A stretch of 64,000 bases of DNA from Albula goreensis (taxonomy: Eukaryota > Chordata > Actinopteri > Albuliformes > Albulidae): contig CM040758.1 in NCBI GenBank assembly GCA_022829145.1, positions 11,588,128 to 11,652,127 of the forward strand, given 5' to 3'. The notes below the pieces were generated by a model, which was not told the origin of the DNA, ran no database searches, and saw only the letters and a list, made by a program, of their open reading frames with translations. The translations under genes and the position numbers were made by a program. Position 1 is the stretch's first letter, and each line of letters begins with the position of its first letter. This document shows, piece after piece, positions 1-12,239 of the stretch.

Positions 1-766
1 TGGAAGTACCTACCTTGTATTTTTTGAGTGCACAGTATATAGTTCTCTGTCATTGGTGGTTCAGCACAGGATATATTGATGTGTATATTTAAGAATTCCC
101 ACCTGTTTTCCCCTGTCCGAAGCAAAATTCATTATAAACTCATGTTATAAATAAAGGATAAATACAGACTAACTTGCAAAAGCCATGCATATTCATTGCA
201 AACACTGTGGTAGACTGCACAGAATTGCAGTCACATAATTTATGCTAATCACTGTGCAAGCTGTGAAATCTGTCAATATGGTGATCGGTGACCTGAAGAT
301 GTGCTAGCCACCATGAGAGCCATGCACTGTGCACTCCATATGTAGCAATGCTAATAACAGTGGTACTGGGTGAATAGCAGGGTTTATGTAGCTTAATGAA
401 GGTTAAAGAATAAGGGGGCTGTATTTAGCAGAGTTTCAATAATGCTTGTGCCTCTCAGTGAGGCTATAGCTATATCACAATGTGTTCCACCTCAACTGGC
501 AAAAGTGGGAAGGTCACCCTCTTTAAAATGTTATTCACTCCTGATTTGAATTGTAGATTGAGTAATATCTGAGACCCAGCTATATGTTTGTGGACTAAAA
601 TAATATAGAGATGGTTTTTAATAGTACAGTAGATAATAGTATTTAGAGTTCTAAGTGACAGGACAGCCTCCTAGCCAGTACTTAAAGGTAGCAAATAAGC
701 TTTTGAATACTTAAAGCTTCACCTCGTTTGCCCTTTGGTAGTGGTGTGTAAGTTTTCACTAACTGC

Positions 767-784
767 AAAAAAAAAAAAAAAAAA
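767..784. repeat. Poly-A run of 18
   Basis: An uninterrupted run of 18 adenines. It could be the tail of an old retroposed element, but nothing upstream is recognisable as one, so it is recorded only as a homopolymer. Confidence 0.9.
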
Positions 785-1959
785 GAATCATCACACTTCT
801 ACTCATTCTTGGGAAACATTAATTCTTACTTGATAAATGTAGATTTTTGGTTTACATAAAAAGAGGTAGTGTACCTATTTTTGTCATGGCACTTCCCATG
901 AGAATGAGTAGAATTTAGAAAGAGAGGAAACATGCGTGACATTTTGCTGTCTGTACCAACACCTCCATTTCTATGCAGAGACATTTTTGAACTTGACTGA
1001 AATGTAATAGTATACTCAGAATCTGATCTTTTCTCCAAATCACACAGGTCAGAATGTATCCATTTATTTATAACATGAAATATAGCAAAATAGTCACTAC
1101 TGTAACATAGCATTTTCTTTAATCATAATAAAAAGCAAATGTATTTACATAGTGCCTTTCAAGATCTAAAAGTGCTTTAGTTCCCTAAATAGATAGCTGC
1201 ACACCTGTAGTTGCTAGCTGTATGGTTTCAATTGTTAGTTGTAAGTAACTAACTAACTACGATGGTGTTTAATTGCATGGAACAATTTTACAAACACTAA
1301 GGCTTAAACCACAGATACTGTGCTATTTGCATAAAAGGAAGGATGAAGTTGAGAGGAAGATTTACTGCAATAGTTGCCAAACTTCCTGATCTCAAACCCA
1401 CAGAGACCCACAGCTTCTGTATTGAAATGTAACACAAAACAAGTTCATGTGTTGAATTAAAGTGTTAAAATGTTAAAACAACTAACTGTGCGCAGGATTG
1501 AATGTAATAAACGAAACAGATTCCATGTCCTACTTGGCTGTGTCAGTGTAAAGTGTATGAGATGCAGCACCTTTTTGCATGTGTTATTTCACAGCCCACG
1601 GTATTCACAGCATGATGAAAAAATCTAACACTGTATGAGTGTGCAGTATCGCAGTATCCTTGTGAGATTGGCTAACTATTTAGCAATGAGTCAGATTATT
1701 ATAAACACTATGAACACGGCTGTTATAATAAACACTTTGGCCTTCCTTAGGGAGTACTGCTGTTTTTTCCTCAGTGCTGTTTTTGTGATATATCGATGAC
1801 TGTGTTAGTAAAACTCACCCTATAACACAGAGCACTATGATCAGTGGCTTTTATGTCTGTCAGTCAGTGAGTGTGGAGCAGTGCTCTGGCATTCACTATG
1901 CGAAGCCTCTCTCACTGCAGAAACCTGCCTTACCTTACCTGCTCCCAGCACTGCAGCTG

Positions 1960-2130
1960 CCCTCCCTTTCCCTTTTTCCCTCTCTCACTCGCTCTCTCCC
2001 TCCCCCTACCCCTCTCCTCTTTCTTCCTCTTTGCCTCACTCTTTTACTCAATCAATCTCTCTCTCACAGAGTCTCTCTCTTGGTCTCTTGCTTAGTCTTT
2101 TCCTCCCCCTCCCCCTTTCTCTCTGTCATT
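1960..2130. repeat. Pyrimidine-rich (CT) low-complexity tract
   Basis: About 170 bases made almost only of C and T, with CTCTCT and CCTCCC runs. Long open frames cross it only because the sequence is low-complexity (Ser/Leu/Pro translations). Confidence 0.85.
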
Positions 2131-5100
2131 TGTATGCATTCATATGTAGTGACAGAAGGATCTCTCTCTAGGACTCTTAATCCAGCATAGATCACAACTT
2201 TAATCACAGTGCTAAGACCTGCATGTTTCGCAGGGCACCTTAATCTCCCTGTGACTCACATGTCTCTCTGCGTTCCAGGCATCTGCAGCTCTAAAAGGCA
2301 ATACTGATAATGCTTCTCTCTTCAGAGTCAATCATACAGCCTGATAAAGAACTGATAAGGCCTTTCTTAATGACCTGTGGGTTTCGATTTTAGCTTGTGG
2401 CTTTAGTGTTTGTGTGTTTTTTGTTCAAAACAAACCAGGGGGACACTCAGCTTTGAAAACTCTGGCTTTACCTGCATAAGGCCATGACTTCATGTCAGTG
2501 TGCTGTCTGGTATTTGTTGTGTTCCTAATAAACATGTTGGACATAAAAAGAAGCTGTATTTTTTATTGAGCTGAAACCAGGTCGAGTGCCTATTGCTGAT
2601 AAGGCCAAAGGGCACCTTGCACCATGCAGTGAATCAGTAAAAGGCTGTTTAATGGGTGTTGTTGTGAAAAGCACAGGGTATGAAGGACAGTGTCCATGGA
2701 TGTGTGACCATAGCAGTTAATTATGGCTGAGCGGAGCTGGGTAATAAAGCCTGTGATTCACCTTCACAGGGTCATGGGGGAACAATACTTGTGACAGAGA
2801 GTACATAATGGGGCTCCCAGCTAAAACGGAAGTCCTTGGAGCTACACTCTCACAGTGTGCAGTCCATCTTTCCCCTGGATCCTCAAGGACTTTGGGCTGG
2901 GATTCCATCAGAGCACTGAATATAATGCACTCTTATTGCCTGCACAAGCTTCATTCTTATAAGTGATGCCTAGAGCTTCCCGTCAAAGGATCTGCTTCAT
3001 CACCCTTAAGAGTGATGTCTTTTTTCACCAGTATGTTTGTATTTAATGAGCTGTTTTGTAAAAATGTCAGCTGTGACGCTTTGTTTGACACTCTGATTGT
3101 AAATGTTGCAATGCAGAACAAAGACTGGCTGAGGACCAGGAATGATGTCGTGAATGGATTGGCCTACAGAAATATTTTACAGATAACAATTTCACTTTTA
3201 ACCCACATGTTATTAAATATGTATCTTATTCTTGTGTAATCAGGTATTTTGACCCATCGAAATATGTGTACAGTGTTGTAAAGATCCTCAATATTCTAGC
3301 AATATTATTCATATTTATTTCTCTACTTCCAATATAAAGCGAAAGACATCCAGCCAAACCTGGAGTATCATTCCAGAGTGTTTTTGAGGAAAAAGCAAAT
3401 ATTTGCAGTCTGTCCTCAACATTTCCCAGAATTTTACTGGCAGCATAGATGTTAGCACTGGGTAGGTGATTTACTGCCCTCTCTTCTTCCTGTGAAACCT
3501 CCATTATGAGCTTATGATGAGTTCATGCTAGAAATAGCTAACTTTTAGTAATGGGTTTGCTATTTAACTTATATGAGCAAACCCATTTGGTCAAAAAGCT
3601 TGGCTCTACAAATTTGGTAATATTATCTTTTAATGCTTTGAAAGTGTATGTAGATTAACTACTAGTGTGACATCTTGGGGTATGTTCGAAAACCCATTTT
3701 ATAGCATCACTTAAAATGTCAAAACAACTCAGTGCAATTTTAAAAACTGACAGTGTTTCCTAATGTCTGAGAGTGTGTACCCCAACTCATTAAATTAAAC
3801 CTTTTGTTAGATGAACCTGCCCTGTATTATTACATTTCAAGTATTAATTTAAATGTAAATGAATCATTAAAAGGAAAAACATCACAAAATAAAATGAATT
3901 TAGAGCAGTGTTAAACAATCTGAATTGATTAAGAATGGCTGTATCAGTAAATAGCACACAAGGACCAGGGTTTAAAACTGCTGCTGTAGATTCAGCCTCT
4001 GCAGCGTATGCCTGATACTGCTGTCCATGGTCCTGAACATCTCCTAGGCTCTGGGAGAAAGCAGGAGCCTGTCTCAGGAAGCTGGCCAGAGAGCATGGGT
4101 AAGCCCTATTTGGGTTTGGACCGTATTGACTGTATCATTGTGCAGAGTGGCAGGGTTGTTTTCTTTGTCTCCTGGCGCTAGGTTAACTCTTTTGGTGAGT
4201 CGGCTGCCTGCAGTCTGCCTGCACCAGTTACGCATACAGATACCCCTTCCAGCGCGGTGACCGCACAGCTCAGCAGGGTAACTGCAGAGCATAAGGACGC
4301 TGTGGCAGGCAGAGCATTTACTTGGCTGTGTTTAACCTAATCTATGGATGACATTGCACCATTGAGATGAGTCTATTAACTGCACATTCCAAACAGAAAA
4401 AAAAACAATAACCGAATCCATCCAAATAATGGTTTATATTAAGTGCATATACCTCAGGGCACATATATCTCTATGAACACTTTGATTTAACTCAGTAGGG
4501 CCCAAAATCAGATCCACTGGACTGGACAGGACTAACTATGCTAAACACACGGTTTTGTATTGAGGTGGAGTGGAGGCTGTGAACAGGGCAAAATAGTTGT
4601 TATGGGGCGGGGTAGTGGAAATGAGGCAGATTGTAGGGGAGTCCGGAGTTAAGAGGAGGGTCAGGTCACTGCTGTCAAATCCTAATCCCATTAAGGGATT
4701 GGAACACATACCTGACAGATTTTAGGTCACTTAGACAGATAAACGGATGGCTGGTTTGTTTGGTGAGAATGAGGTTTTAATGGTTTTAGACAGGTTAGTG
4801 TAGTAGAGCACAGTATGACATCAGTACTGGGTTCACCCTTAATGACTGCAAGCTCAAGTGAACTCTGGATAAAGGTACTTCAGATACACTAGTGAGTACA
4901 AATCAAGGCCTGGTTAATTGTTAATGGTAGCATTACAAGAGGCTGTGTGTGTGTCCAAACACTGATCTCCTAATTCTGAGGTGTCATTATATGTCCCTGC
5001 TTTGTAAATACAACAAATGCACATACAGAGGGTTTTACACAATGCTGGAGTGGAGCTGGAGAATATGTATCTTTGCATTACAGCTCTTTGAAGTAGCAGG

Positions 5101-5459
5101 GCTGAATGAGCAGGACTTGTCACATGTGGCCCATTCAGCATCAGTCATTTCATTCATAGAGAGCGAGGAGTTTTGTTCAATGGATTTAATACTGTATTGA
5201 TTTGACCTTCAGTGTTTAGCAGGATGGCAGCTCTGAGCAGGTGGCACCCCTCCCCCACCCAAAGTGTGCATTTTCCCCTCGCTCATCCATCCGTGTATCC
5301 ACAGCTCATATTCACCTGCTGCAAGACTTTAGTGGATGAAACTGAATATGGTGTTGTTCCAGAATATCCCATAAAAGTTCAAATTGAGATTGTACAGGCA
5401 TTGCCATTTTAAAATGCCTTTTATGCAGGAAAGACATGCTTTAACCTAAGATGAAGATG

Positions 5460-5547
5460 GACTGAGTGGATTTATAGTATGGACTGTGTGAGTTTATAGT
5501 ATGAACTGTGTGGGTTTATAGTATAGACTATGTAAGTTTATCATATG
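5460..5547. repeat. 22-bp tandem repeat, four copies
   Basis: Four consecutive 22-bp units at 5460-5481, 5482-5503, 5504-5525 and 5526-5547. Each contains a GACTGTGTGAGTTTATAGTA-like core. Units 1 to 3 differ from each other at a few positions, and unit 4 is the most diverged. It is a minisatellite with no visible coding role. Confidence 0.85.
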
Positions 5548-8319
5548 TTTATCCATATAAAGGCCCTGATCTCAGGTGATGAATGATTTTAATCCCTTTG
5601 CTACTGCTCTGATTACATTTGGTTGCCCAGCAGCACTCACAGGCCCCAGTGAAACACAGAGCTTGCAGGCTCAGCTACATGAAGTTTGTTTAAAGACGAG
5701 TGGGAGCACTGTTCAGTACCCAAGGCAGAAAAGAGCAGGAGGCAGTGTGGATGTATGTTTGGATGAGAACATAAATGCTACAACTGAAAGGTTTCTTGGG
5801 AAGTGTGTGGATGTTTTGGAATTAAATGTTATTTTTAAAAAGGACTGGAGATACCTAAATTTAGGTTTGTCTAATGTTATATGTATATGTCCGATTCATT
5901 AACTGTTAAGCAAATAAGTTAATCAAAGGACACTAAACTTCATACGCTTTTGAACACAAACATATATGTAGTGTAGACTTTAGAACATGATGTCTCAGAA
6001 AAAACCCCTCAGATGGAGTGATTCATCCCTATGCTGTGAAACTGCTGAGAGTTGGAGCCACTAAGTCACATCTCTGTCATCTTCTCCATATTTCTCTGAA
6101 CTTCTCTCTCATGACCAGATCTGCAGAGCAGGGCCTGAGAATGAATCACCCAACATACCATTAGTCACTGCAAGTTTGCTTTATCCCAGAACTGGAGCCG
6201 AGCCTTTTCTCTCTCCAAGGACAAAAGGTTGTTTTCATGGCTATATTTAGCCTTGGCTGAATATTCTCCCCAGAAGCAATTAAGTGATTTTTACAAAGTA
6301 GCTATCTGCTGTCTTCCCCTAACAGGAAGTGATGAAAGAGAAACAGGTCAAAATATGATTTGTTATCATTTTTGAACATCTATACTGGAAACATAGGTCA
6401 AATGTACAGGTTTTATTTTATGTGAATGCACATGATAAGGTCATCCCAAAAAACCTCATGACTTCTGAAATTGATGTTTGTATTAAGATTAATTTTTGGC
6501 CAACAGATTTTTTTAATTGTCTTGATTTCTAGCCAATAGGAGCCTGTTAGGGTGGATCACATTGCCTCGTTGAATTGCACTGATTCCTTCTCTTTGGAGT
6601 CTTTGAATCAGTAGATATGTTTGGGCACACTGTATAAGAACAGACGTGCAGTCAGATTTACATCCTCTTGGGCCAATATCAATTTTATAGTTTTGCTTAT
6701 ACAAATAAAACAATTCTGGTCATATAGCTTTTGCTTGATCTGAATGGTTAATTATTAATGAAAATAATTTGGTTAATCCTATGTACTAATATAGCTCGGT
6801 GTAGCTAGTTAGATTGATTATTGGTACATTTAGCAATGAAGTGAAAATGACTCATTCATTTTGCAAAAAGTGAATGATTTCTTGGTATACATATTTGCAT
6901 ATAATGCTGTTGAAGAGGTAATACAAAAAATGTTTGACTGACCAAGGTAAAAAAAAAACACCTATGTCCCACCTCTATAATCATGGGCACTTGTGTTATT
7001 CACTAACTGTGGGCAGTAGCCTATAATTTGTTTGCCTGCCCATTGTTACACTGTATAAATTTGATTTGTCTGAAATTAGCAGCACTAAGTCTTGATTAAT
7101 GTTTTGTCCAAACATAGTGTAATATCTGGTTGACAGTACCATGGGAGGGGGGGGTGAGGGCGCAAGTACATAATTAACATATACATAATTTGTGTGCACA
7201 TGAGGTTGTGTGAATTTTGATTGATTTTATATTCTGTTGTCACACTTAGAGCTTCCCCACTGAAATGGACATTAATTAATGCTGAAGAGCTGATCCCAGT
7301 ATGCACTGAACAGTCTGCCAGATGTACATTTCAAACATCTATGTAATAGAAACAATGCTAGGGTTGCATTATTATAATTAGAATAACATTTCAATCACAA
7401 AATGAAGATTAAGTTATAATGGCTCTCTATTTTGTTCCTGATCTTGCTTTTTTTCTGTGTTGTAGCCAATAAAAGTGCTTCCTGCCCTGGATATAACCAA
7501 TTCAATCAATCCCTGTCCCTGCTGTAGTCAGTCCACATTCTCCATTTTACAAAACCCACCAGTTTGTAATTAAAGAGCCTCACAGTGGAGGACAGGGGTA
7601 TGAGTTTGCATTGTCATAACTACAGAGTCTTTATGCCCCAAAACACCATCTGTCTCTCAAACAGCTGTTATTTTGTACTGCGTGTTGTGACTCTTGTAAA
7701 CTGTGCATCGGCATGTGCCTGAATATGTGCTCAATAGGCTCCTCCTCCTGAGTCTGTCCTGATTGGCTGCTGGGGATGAGGCTGCTGCCCAGTCTTCTCC
7801 CTCTCTGTGGAAGCAGAGTGGAGCACAGGCAGCAGCACATTCACATGCAGAGGAATGAGGACACATCGCGCCACCCTGACTCATCCAGTGTTACGCAAGA
7901 GCCGCCTGGGCCTGCCAATCACAAGCGGCCTTCCTATATGCGTTTGTGACTCAGCTCTGCAAAGCCTGCATCCCTGTGGGTCTCTGTCCAACGATTTCTC
8001 AGTCTCTCTCAGCATCACCCTGTTTCTCCCTATATTGCTCTTCCTTTCTTTTTCCTGTGCTTCCTCCATCTTTCCCGCTATCACAATCTCTCTCTTTTGA
8101 GTTCCAAATTAAATTTATTCAGATTATTTGTTTACTCATGTAACCAGCAATTATGGTTTGAATAAAACATTCTGTAAGTACCTAAACAGACTGTACCGAA
8201 CATTAATTACTAGTGTACGCATTTCCAATATCCTGAATATGCTGTACATGTAGACACAGGCAGTGCTAATATCAGATGTAAATTAATAGTCAGCATTATT
8301 GTGTATTTGCTGCTTTATC

Positions 8320-8740
8320 TGGCAGTTGGATGCGAGGCTGAAGTGCCTGGCATACAGTTGGCAGTGGTTAGCAGCGGGTGTGAGACAGAACTGTGTTCTG
8401 ACGCTGAAAAAGAGGGAGAGACGAGATGTCAGTTGGGCCCATGGCCCATTCCTCTTGGTAAACCCGCTAATCAGCCGGTCCCGGTAATCCAACCCCTGGC
8501 TGTGGGGGCTGACGGGGATATTTAAAGTAAGCCGGGGGGGATTATGCAGGTGGGAGGGGCCTGGAAGGATCAGGCTGAGGCGTAACCCGGCAACATATCC
8601 TCCACATACCATGCACGTTGGGCACCGTGTGACTATGCCACCGAGCGATAACCCAGCCCGGAGCGGCCTGGTGGGAGATCAGATCCAACACTGTGCCAGT
8701 CTGTGCTGTTTGACCCGACGGCTGATCCTAGTGTCTGCAT
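8320..8740. other. GC-rich island in A+T-rich non-coding DNA
   Basis: This stretch is clearly richer in G+C and CpG than its surroundings, with several CCGG, CCGC and GCCC motifs. No exon structure is apparent. It could be a distal regulatory element, an alternative promoter or a chance island. Conservation data would be needed to choose. Confidence 0.4.
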
Positions 8741-11700
8741 CACAAAACACACTTAGGGATACCAAAGGTGCCCCAATCCTTCTGCTTTTGTGGTTAGAGG
8801 GAAACATTCTCTGAGGAGAATATTTTGAAGGTTCATGTTTAATTCCTTGAAAACTGACTAGAGAACTGTGTAGGAAGTGGAGACTAGCTTATACAACTGT
8901 GAAAAGCTTCACATCACATCTTTATTTAATGAAATATAATTGCAGTGAGTGAGGTTGTAAACAATCCCATAATAGTATTGTTGATTACAGAATAAAGAAG
9001 AATATGGATTAAAAAACAGTCAAGCATAGGTTAAATAAATTGTCTTAGTTTTTCTGCGTATCCTGTTTGACTCTGGCTCTGGTTATCTCGGTTAGTTTAT
9101 CTGTGATTGTGTGTCACCAAGCAAATTTCTCCCCGTAAAATATATAAATCCAATTGTATTGTTCTTTACACTGCAGTGCAAAATCATACGTTATATAATT
9201 AATATCACTAAATCCAGCTCACATAAGTTTTTAGGGGGCTGCTAGAGGCTCATCCAGCTGAGGCTAAGTTGCAGTGTGTGGATCAGCCCTCCGGTATGCT
9301 GTGAAAGCCAGACTGTGGCTGATGGCATGGATGTCCTGCCTCACTGTCTCGCTCCCTAGACCATGCACAAGTGACCATAACATCAGCCATGGTGGGAGGG
9401 ATAGTGTGGATGGGCTATTTGTGTCTTATCGCCCAACAGAGACCCTCACTGGTGAAACGGGTGCCTGCAGTCTGCACACAAAAGATTCACGTCAGATGTC
9501 ATCCTCTGGCTCATTTCAGTTTGAGGTGATGCTTGGCACAACAGCCAGTATGGACTAGAAATAACACTACACTCAAACACCTTAATTACAGCTACAAATA
9601 ATGTGTAGATATGCCCTTAGTCCTTGTCCTTAGAAACAGGGAAGTCATTTTTGTGTTGTACTTGTCAGATGCAGCTCCTGGTACAGAGGGATTGTCAGTC
9701 TGTCTGGATGAGACTTATTTGATTCCAGTTTATTCCTTTGCTTTTTCCATAACATACTTAAGAAGGTTAAGCCACGGTTCTTACCATGCTTTCTCAATGG
9801 AAGATCTTGGCCTTTCTAATTATAGTGCTATGTGTGTATAAATAGCATCACAGGGACTCAATTAAGTGTCTGCCGTTAAATAAAGCCCGGTCCAATATAC
9901 CCTAACTGATCGGTTTTACCTCTCAGCGCAGAGCTTATTAGCTCATACGTGTGGAAGGATTTAATTGTTAAGTTCAAGTTCGGTGCAACAACCATATAGC
10001 TGATGTGTTGTTGATGGACATTTATTTAAAAGTCATGCAATTAAACAAATATTATGCCAATGTTTTATTTTAAAATTCTGGCTCAGATTAACATAGCATG
10101 AAGCTGCAATGAGGAATTGAGGTCCAGAGGTGCGGGTTTGTGTGTAATTGCCTGTACTGTGAAGGATACAGGGAATCCAGTATTGCATGTTCTTTTCTGA
10201 AATGTGAATATGTGACTGGCAACTTTAAACACTGAGGGCAAAGTCCCTTTTATACAGTAAGACTCAAGCCCCAGAGCAGTGTATAGAGGAGACATTGCCG
10301 CCTGCGTCATTGCTTTGGTTACATCACCATCTGCATCACGGCCCGCATCACGGCAGCGTCACCGTCACCTCTGTCACGCATTAGGGGCTCTCCCTGCAGA
10401 CAGGGCCGTGACGGATCAGCATTGTCCCGCACGCCATTCTGTGCATTTTTCAGCAGGCGCTTCCACTGTCCTTCCCTGGGGACAGACATGGCCTGAAGCA
10501 TGCAGGACAAAGCAGGGCAGCTCCGCGGGGAGATGCTGTCAGTTGTGCTGGATGTACCAACAGTGAGGCATAATGCAGGGGTAGGGACAGAGATGAAAAA
10601 AACCCGACAAAAACACATGTGGAAGTCAAACTATCATGTTCTTTACAGTCACATCTGGTTACACATTTCACTTGTTAAAATTTGCCAATAACATGTGAAG
10701 CCATGAATTTAAAATTTGAACATATATATTTCATGTGATCAGCTAACCTATTAAGATAAATGGCATTGCTGTCCTCAAATGTGAATATTGCAGCTATTTT
10801 GTAGAAAAAGCTATTGCAAGTGTGAAGTTTCCAGGCACATGGTTTCAGATAAGAACCATGTGGTATTTTCACAATGTGGTATTTAAAGGTAAATGGTCTG
10901 TTGACGCATTAGCTGATCAATAGAAGGGTAGAGGTTTGGGGCCAGATAGAGAAGTGCTGTCAAAATCCAGCTGTCCGAAAGGAAAGCAGTTAAGTGGAGA
11001 AAATAATGAAAGCTGTACATGCCACTGTTGAAATATAGGATTGCTGAGCAGTTTATAGTAGAATTAAATCGTAAATAATGTTGGTATGGACAGTTTACTC
11101 TGAGCAGTATAATTTAAAGAGAATTTATTTGTAACTAACCAACTATTTTAAAATGTATTACAATGCCATACATATGTGTATTTAAATATTATATGTATGG
11201 TGGTTTAAGGTTCTGTTTGTATCCTTTTGTTTTAAATATGTGGTTCCGAATAGGCTTGACATGTCAGGTCAGGGTGAGTCAGTATTGTAGTGTCAGGAGG
11301 CATTTCACACAGACTGCAGACTCTGGGTACAGTGGGTGGAAATAGCACAGGGGCCTGTGGCCCTGGTCCTGCAGGCTAACTCTGACAGACAGGCAGGACT
11401 GATGTCACACATGCTCAGGGTCAACGGCTCGATGAATGTCAGAGGGTCGTTGTCCGGGGGCTCCCCTGCTGTCTGCTCTGGGGATTGGCTTTACAGGCCG
11501 CCGCGCTCTGCTGTCTGTGAGGGTACTCAGACTTGTTGGGGGGGATCTTGGGTTGACAGATTAGTGGCTAGACTCCAGGAGCAGGGCCAGGGTTTTGTCT
11601 TAGTGTAACAGCACCCTAACCAGTAAGCCACAATGTCAGGCATCAGGCTAACACTGTGTTACCCTGACACAACACAATAATATTAAAGCTGTCATGCTGT

Positions 11701-11869
11701 GATGCCAACATATTGTGCTAGCTTAATGTAATGTAAAGGTGAGCTTTGTCAGGTAGGATCACAGAGGCCAGGCCTCTGAAATTTCATATGTGAGCTATCT
11801 TCGTTTTACATAATAGTGTGTGGGTGCAGGTGCCATAAGAGTGAGATCAGAGGCATGACTGGTGATTCC

Positions 11870-12097
11870 TCTGGGCTTCCACCCATGATCCAAAGATATA
11901 CAGGTTAAGCTGATTGGACTTGTGGAATTTCCCATAGGTGTGAGTGTGTGTATGTGAGTAAATGTCTGTGTGTCTGGCCTTATGATGGACTGGTGATCGG
12001 TCCAGGGTGTCTCAATCACTCTTACCTAATGTATGCTGGGATAGGCTCGATCCCCTGTGACTGTGGATTGGATTAAGCGGATACAGATAATGGATAA
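11870..12097. mobile_element. SINE-like 3' tail (V-SINE/LINE-type), degraded
   Basis: The sequence carries the motif order of the widespread fish retroposon tail: a 'ggcttccaccca...gatccaaaga' start, 'caggttaagctgattgga', a '...gatggactggtgatcggtccagggtgt' block, 'tgctgggataggctcgatccc', and an end rich in 'gattaagcgg' and 'gataatggat'. These blocks are shared by the 3' ends of V-SINEs and partner LINEs in fish and are recognised here from memory of the family. The copy is diverged. It ends about 140 bp before the splice acceptor of the first visible endophilin exon. Confidence 0.75.
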
Positions 12098-12239
12098 TTT
12101 GGTGATTCCAATTGTGGAGAAAAATGTACAGAAAAGGGAAATCTCAACAAATCTGTCATTTCTGCTTTTTGTGTGTGTGAAATGTACCTTAACCTGCTAG
12201 TTTGACACTTAACTGTTCATCCTCTTTCTTCTAATGCAG

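Larger units (their letters stand above)
1..12239. other. Non-coding stretch, probably intron 1 or upstream of the endophilin gene
   Basis: I found no exon with recognisable protein similarity here on either strand. The short open frames have low-complexity or unfamiliar translations, and none is flanked by convincing splice sites. The first coding exon of endophilin-A genes, which encodes the short N-terminal amphipathic helix, was looked for and not found. Endophilin A1 genes usually have a very long first intron, so this region is most simply intron 1, but upstream intergenic DNA cannot be excluded. It contains a poly-A run, a pyrimidine-rich tract, a 22-bp tandem repeat, a GC-rich island near 8.3-8.7 kb and a SINE-like tail near 11.9-12.1 kb, all listed separately. 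Confidence 0.6.

Noticed and set aside
1837-2190. 117-residue plus-strand open frame
   Set aside because: It arises from a CT-rich tract, and the translation is Leu/Ser/Pro low-complexity with no homology or splice context.
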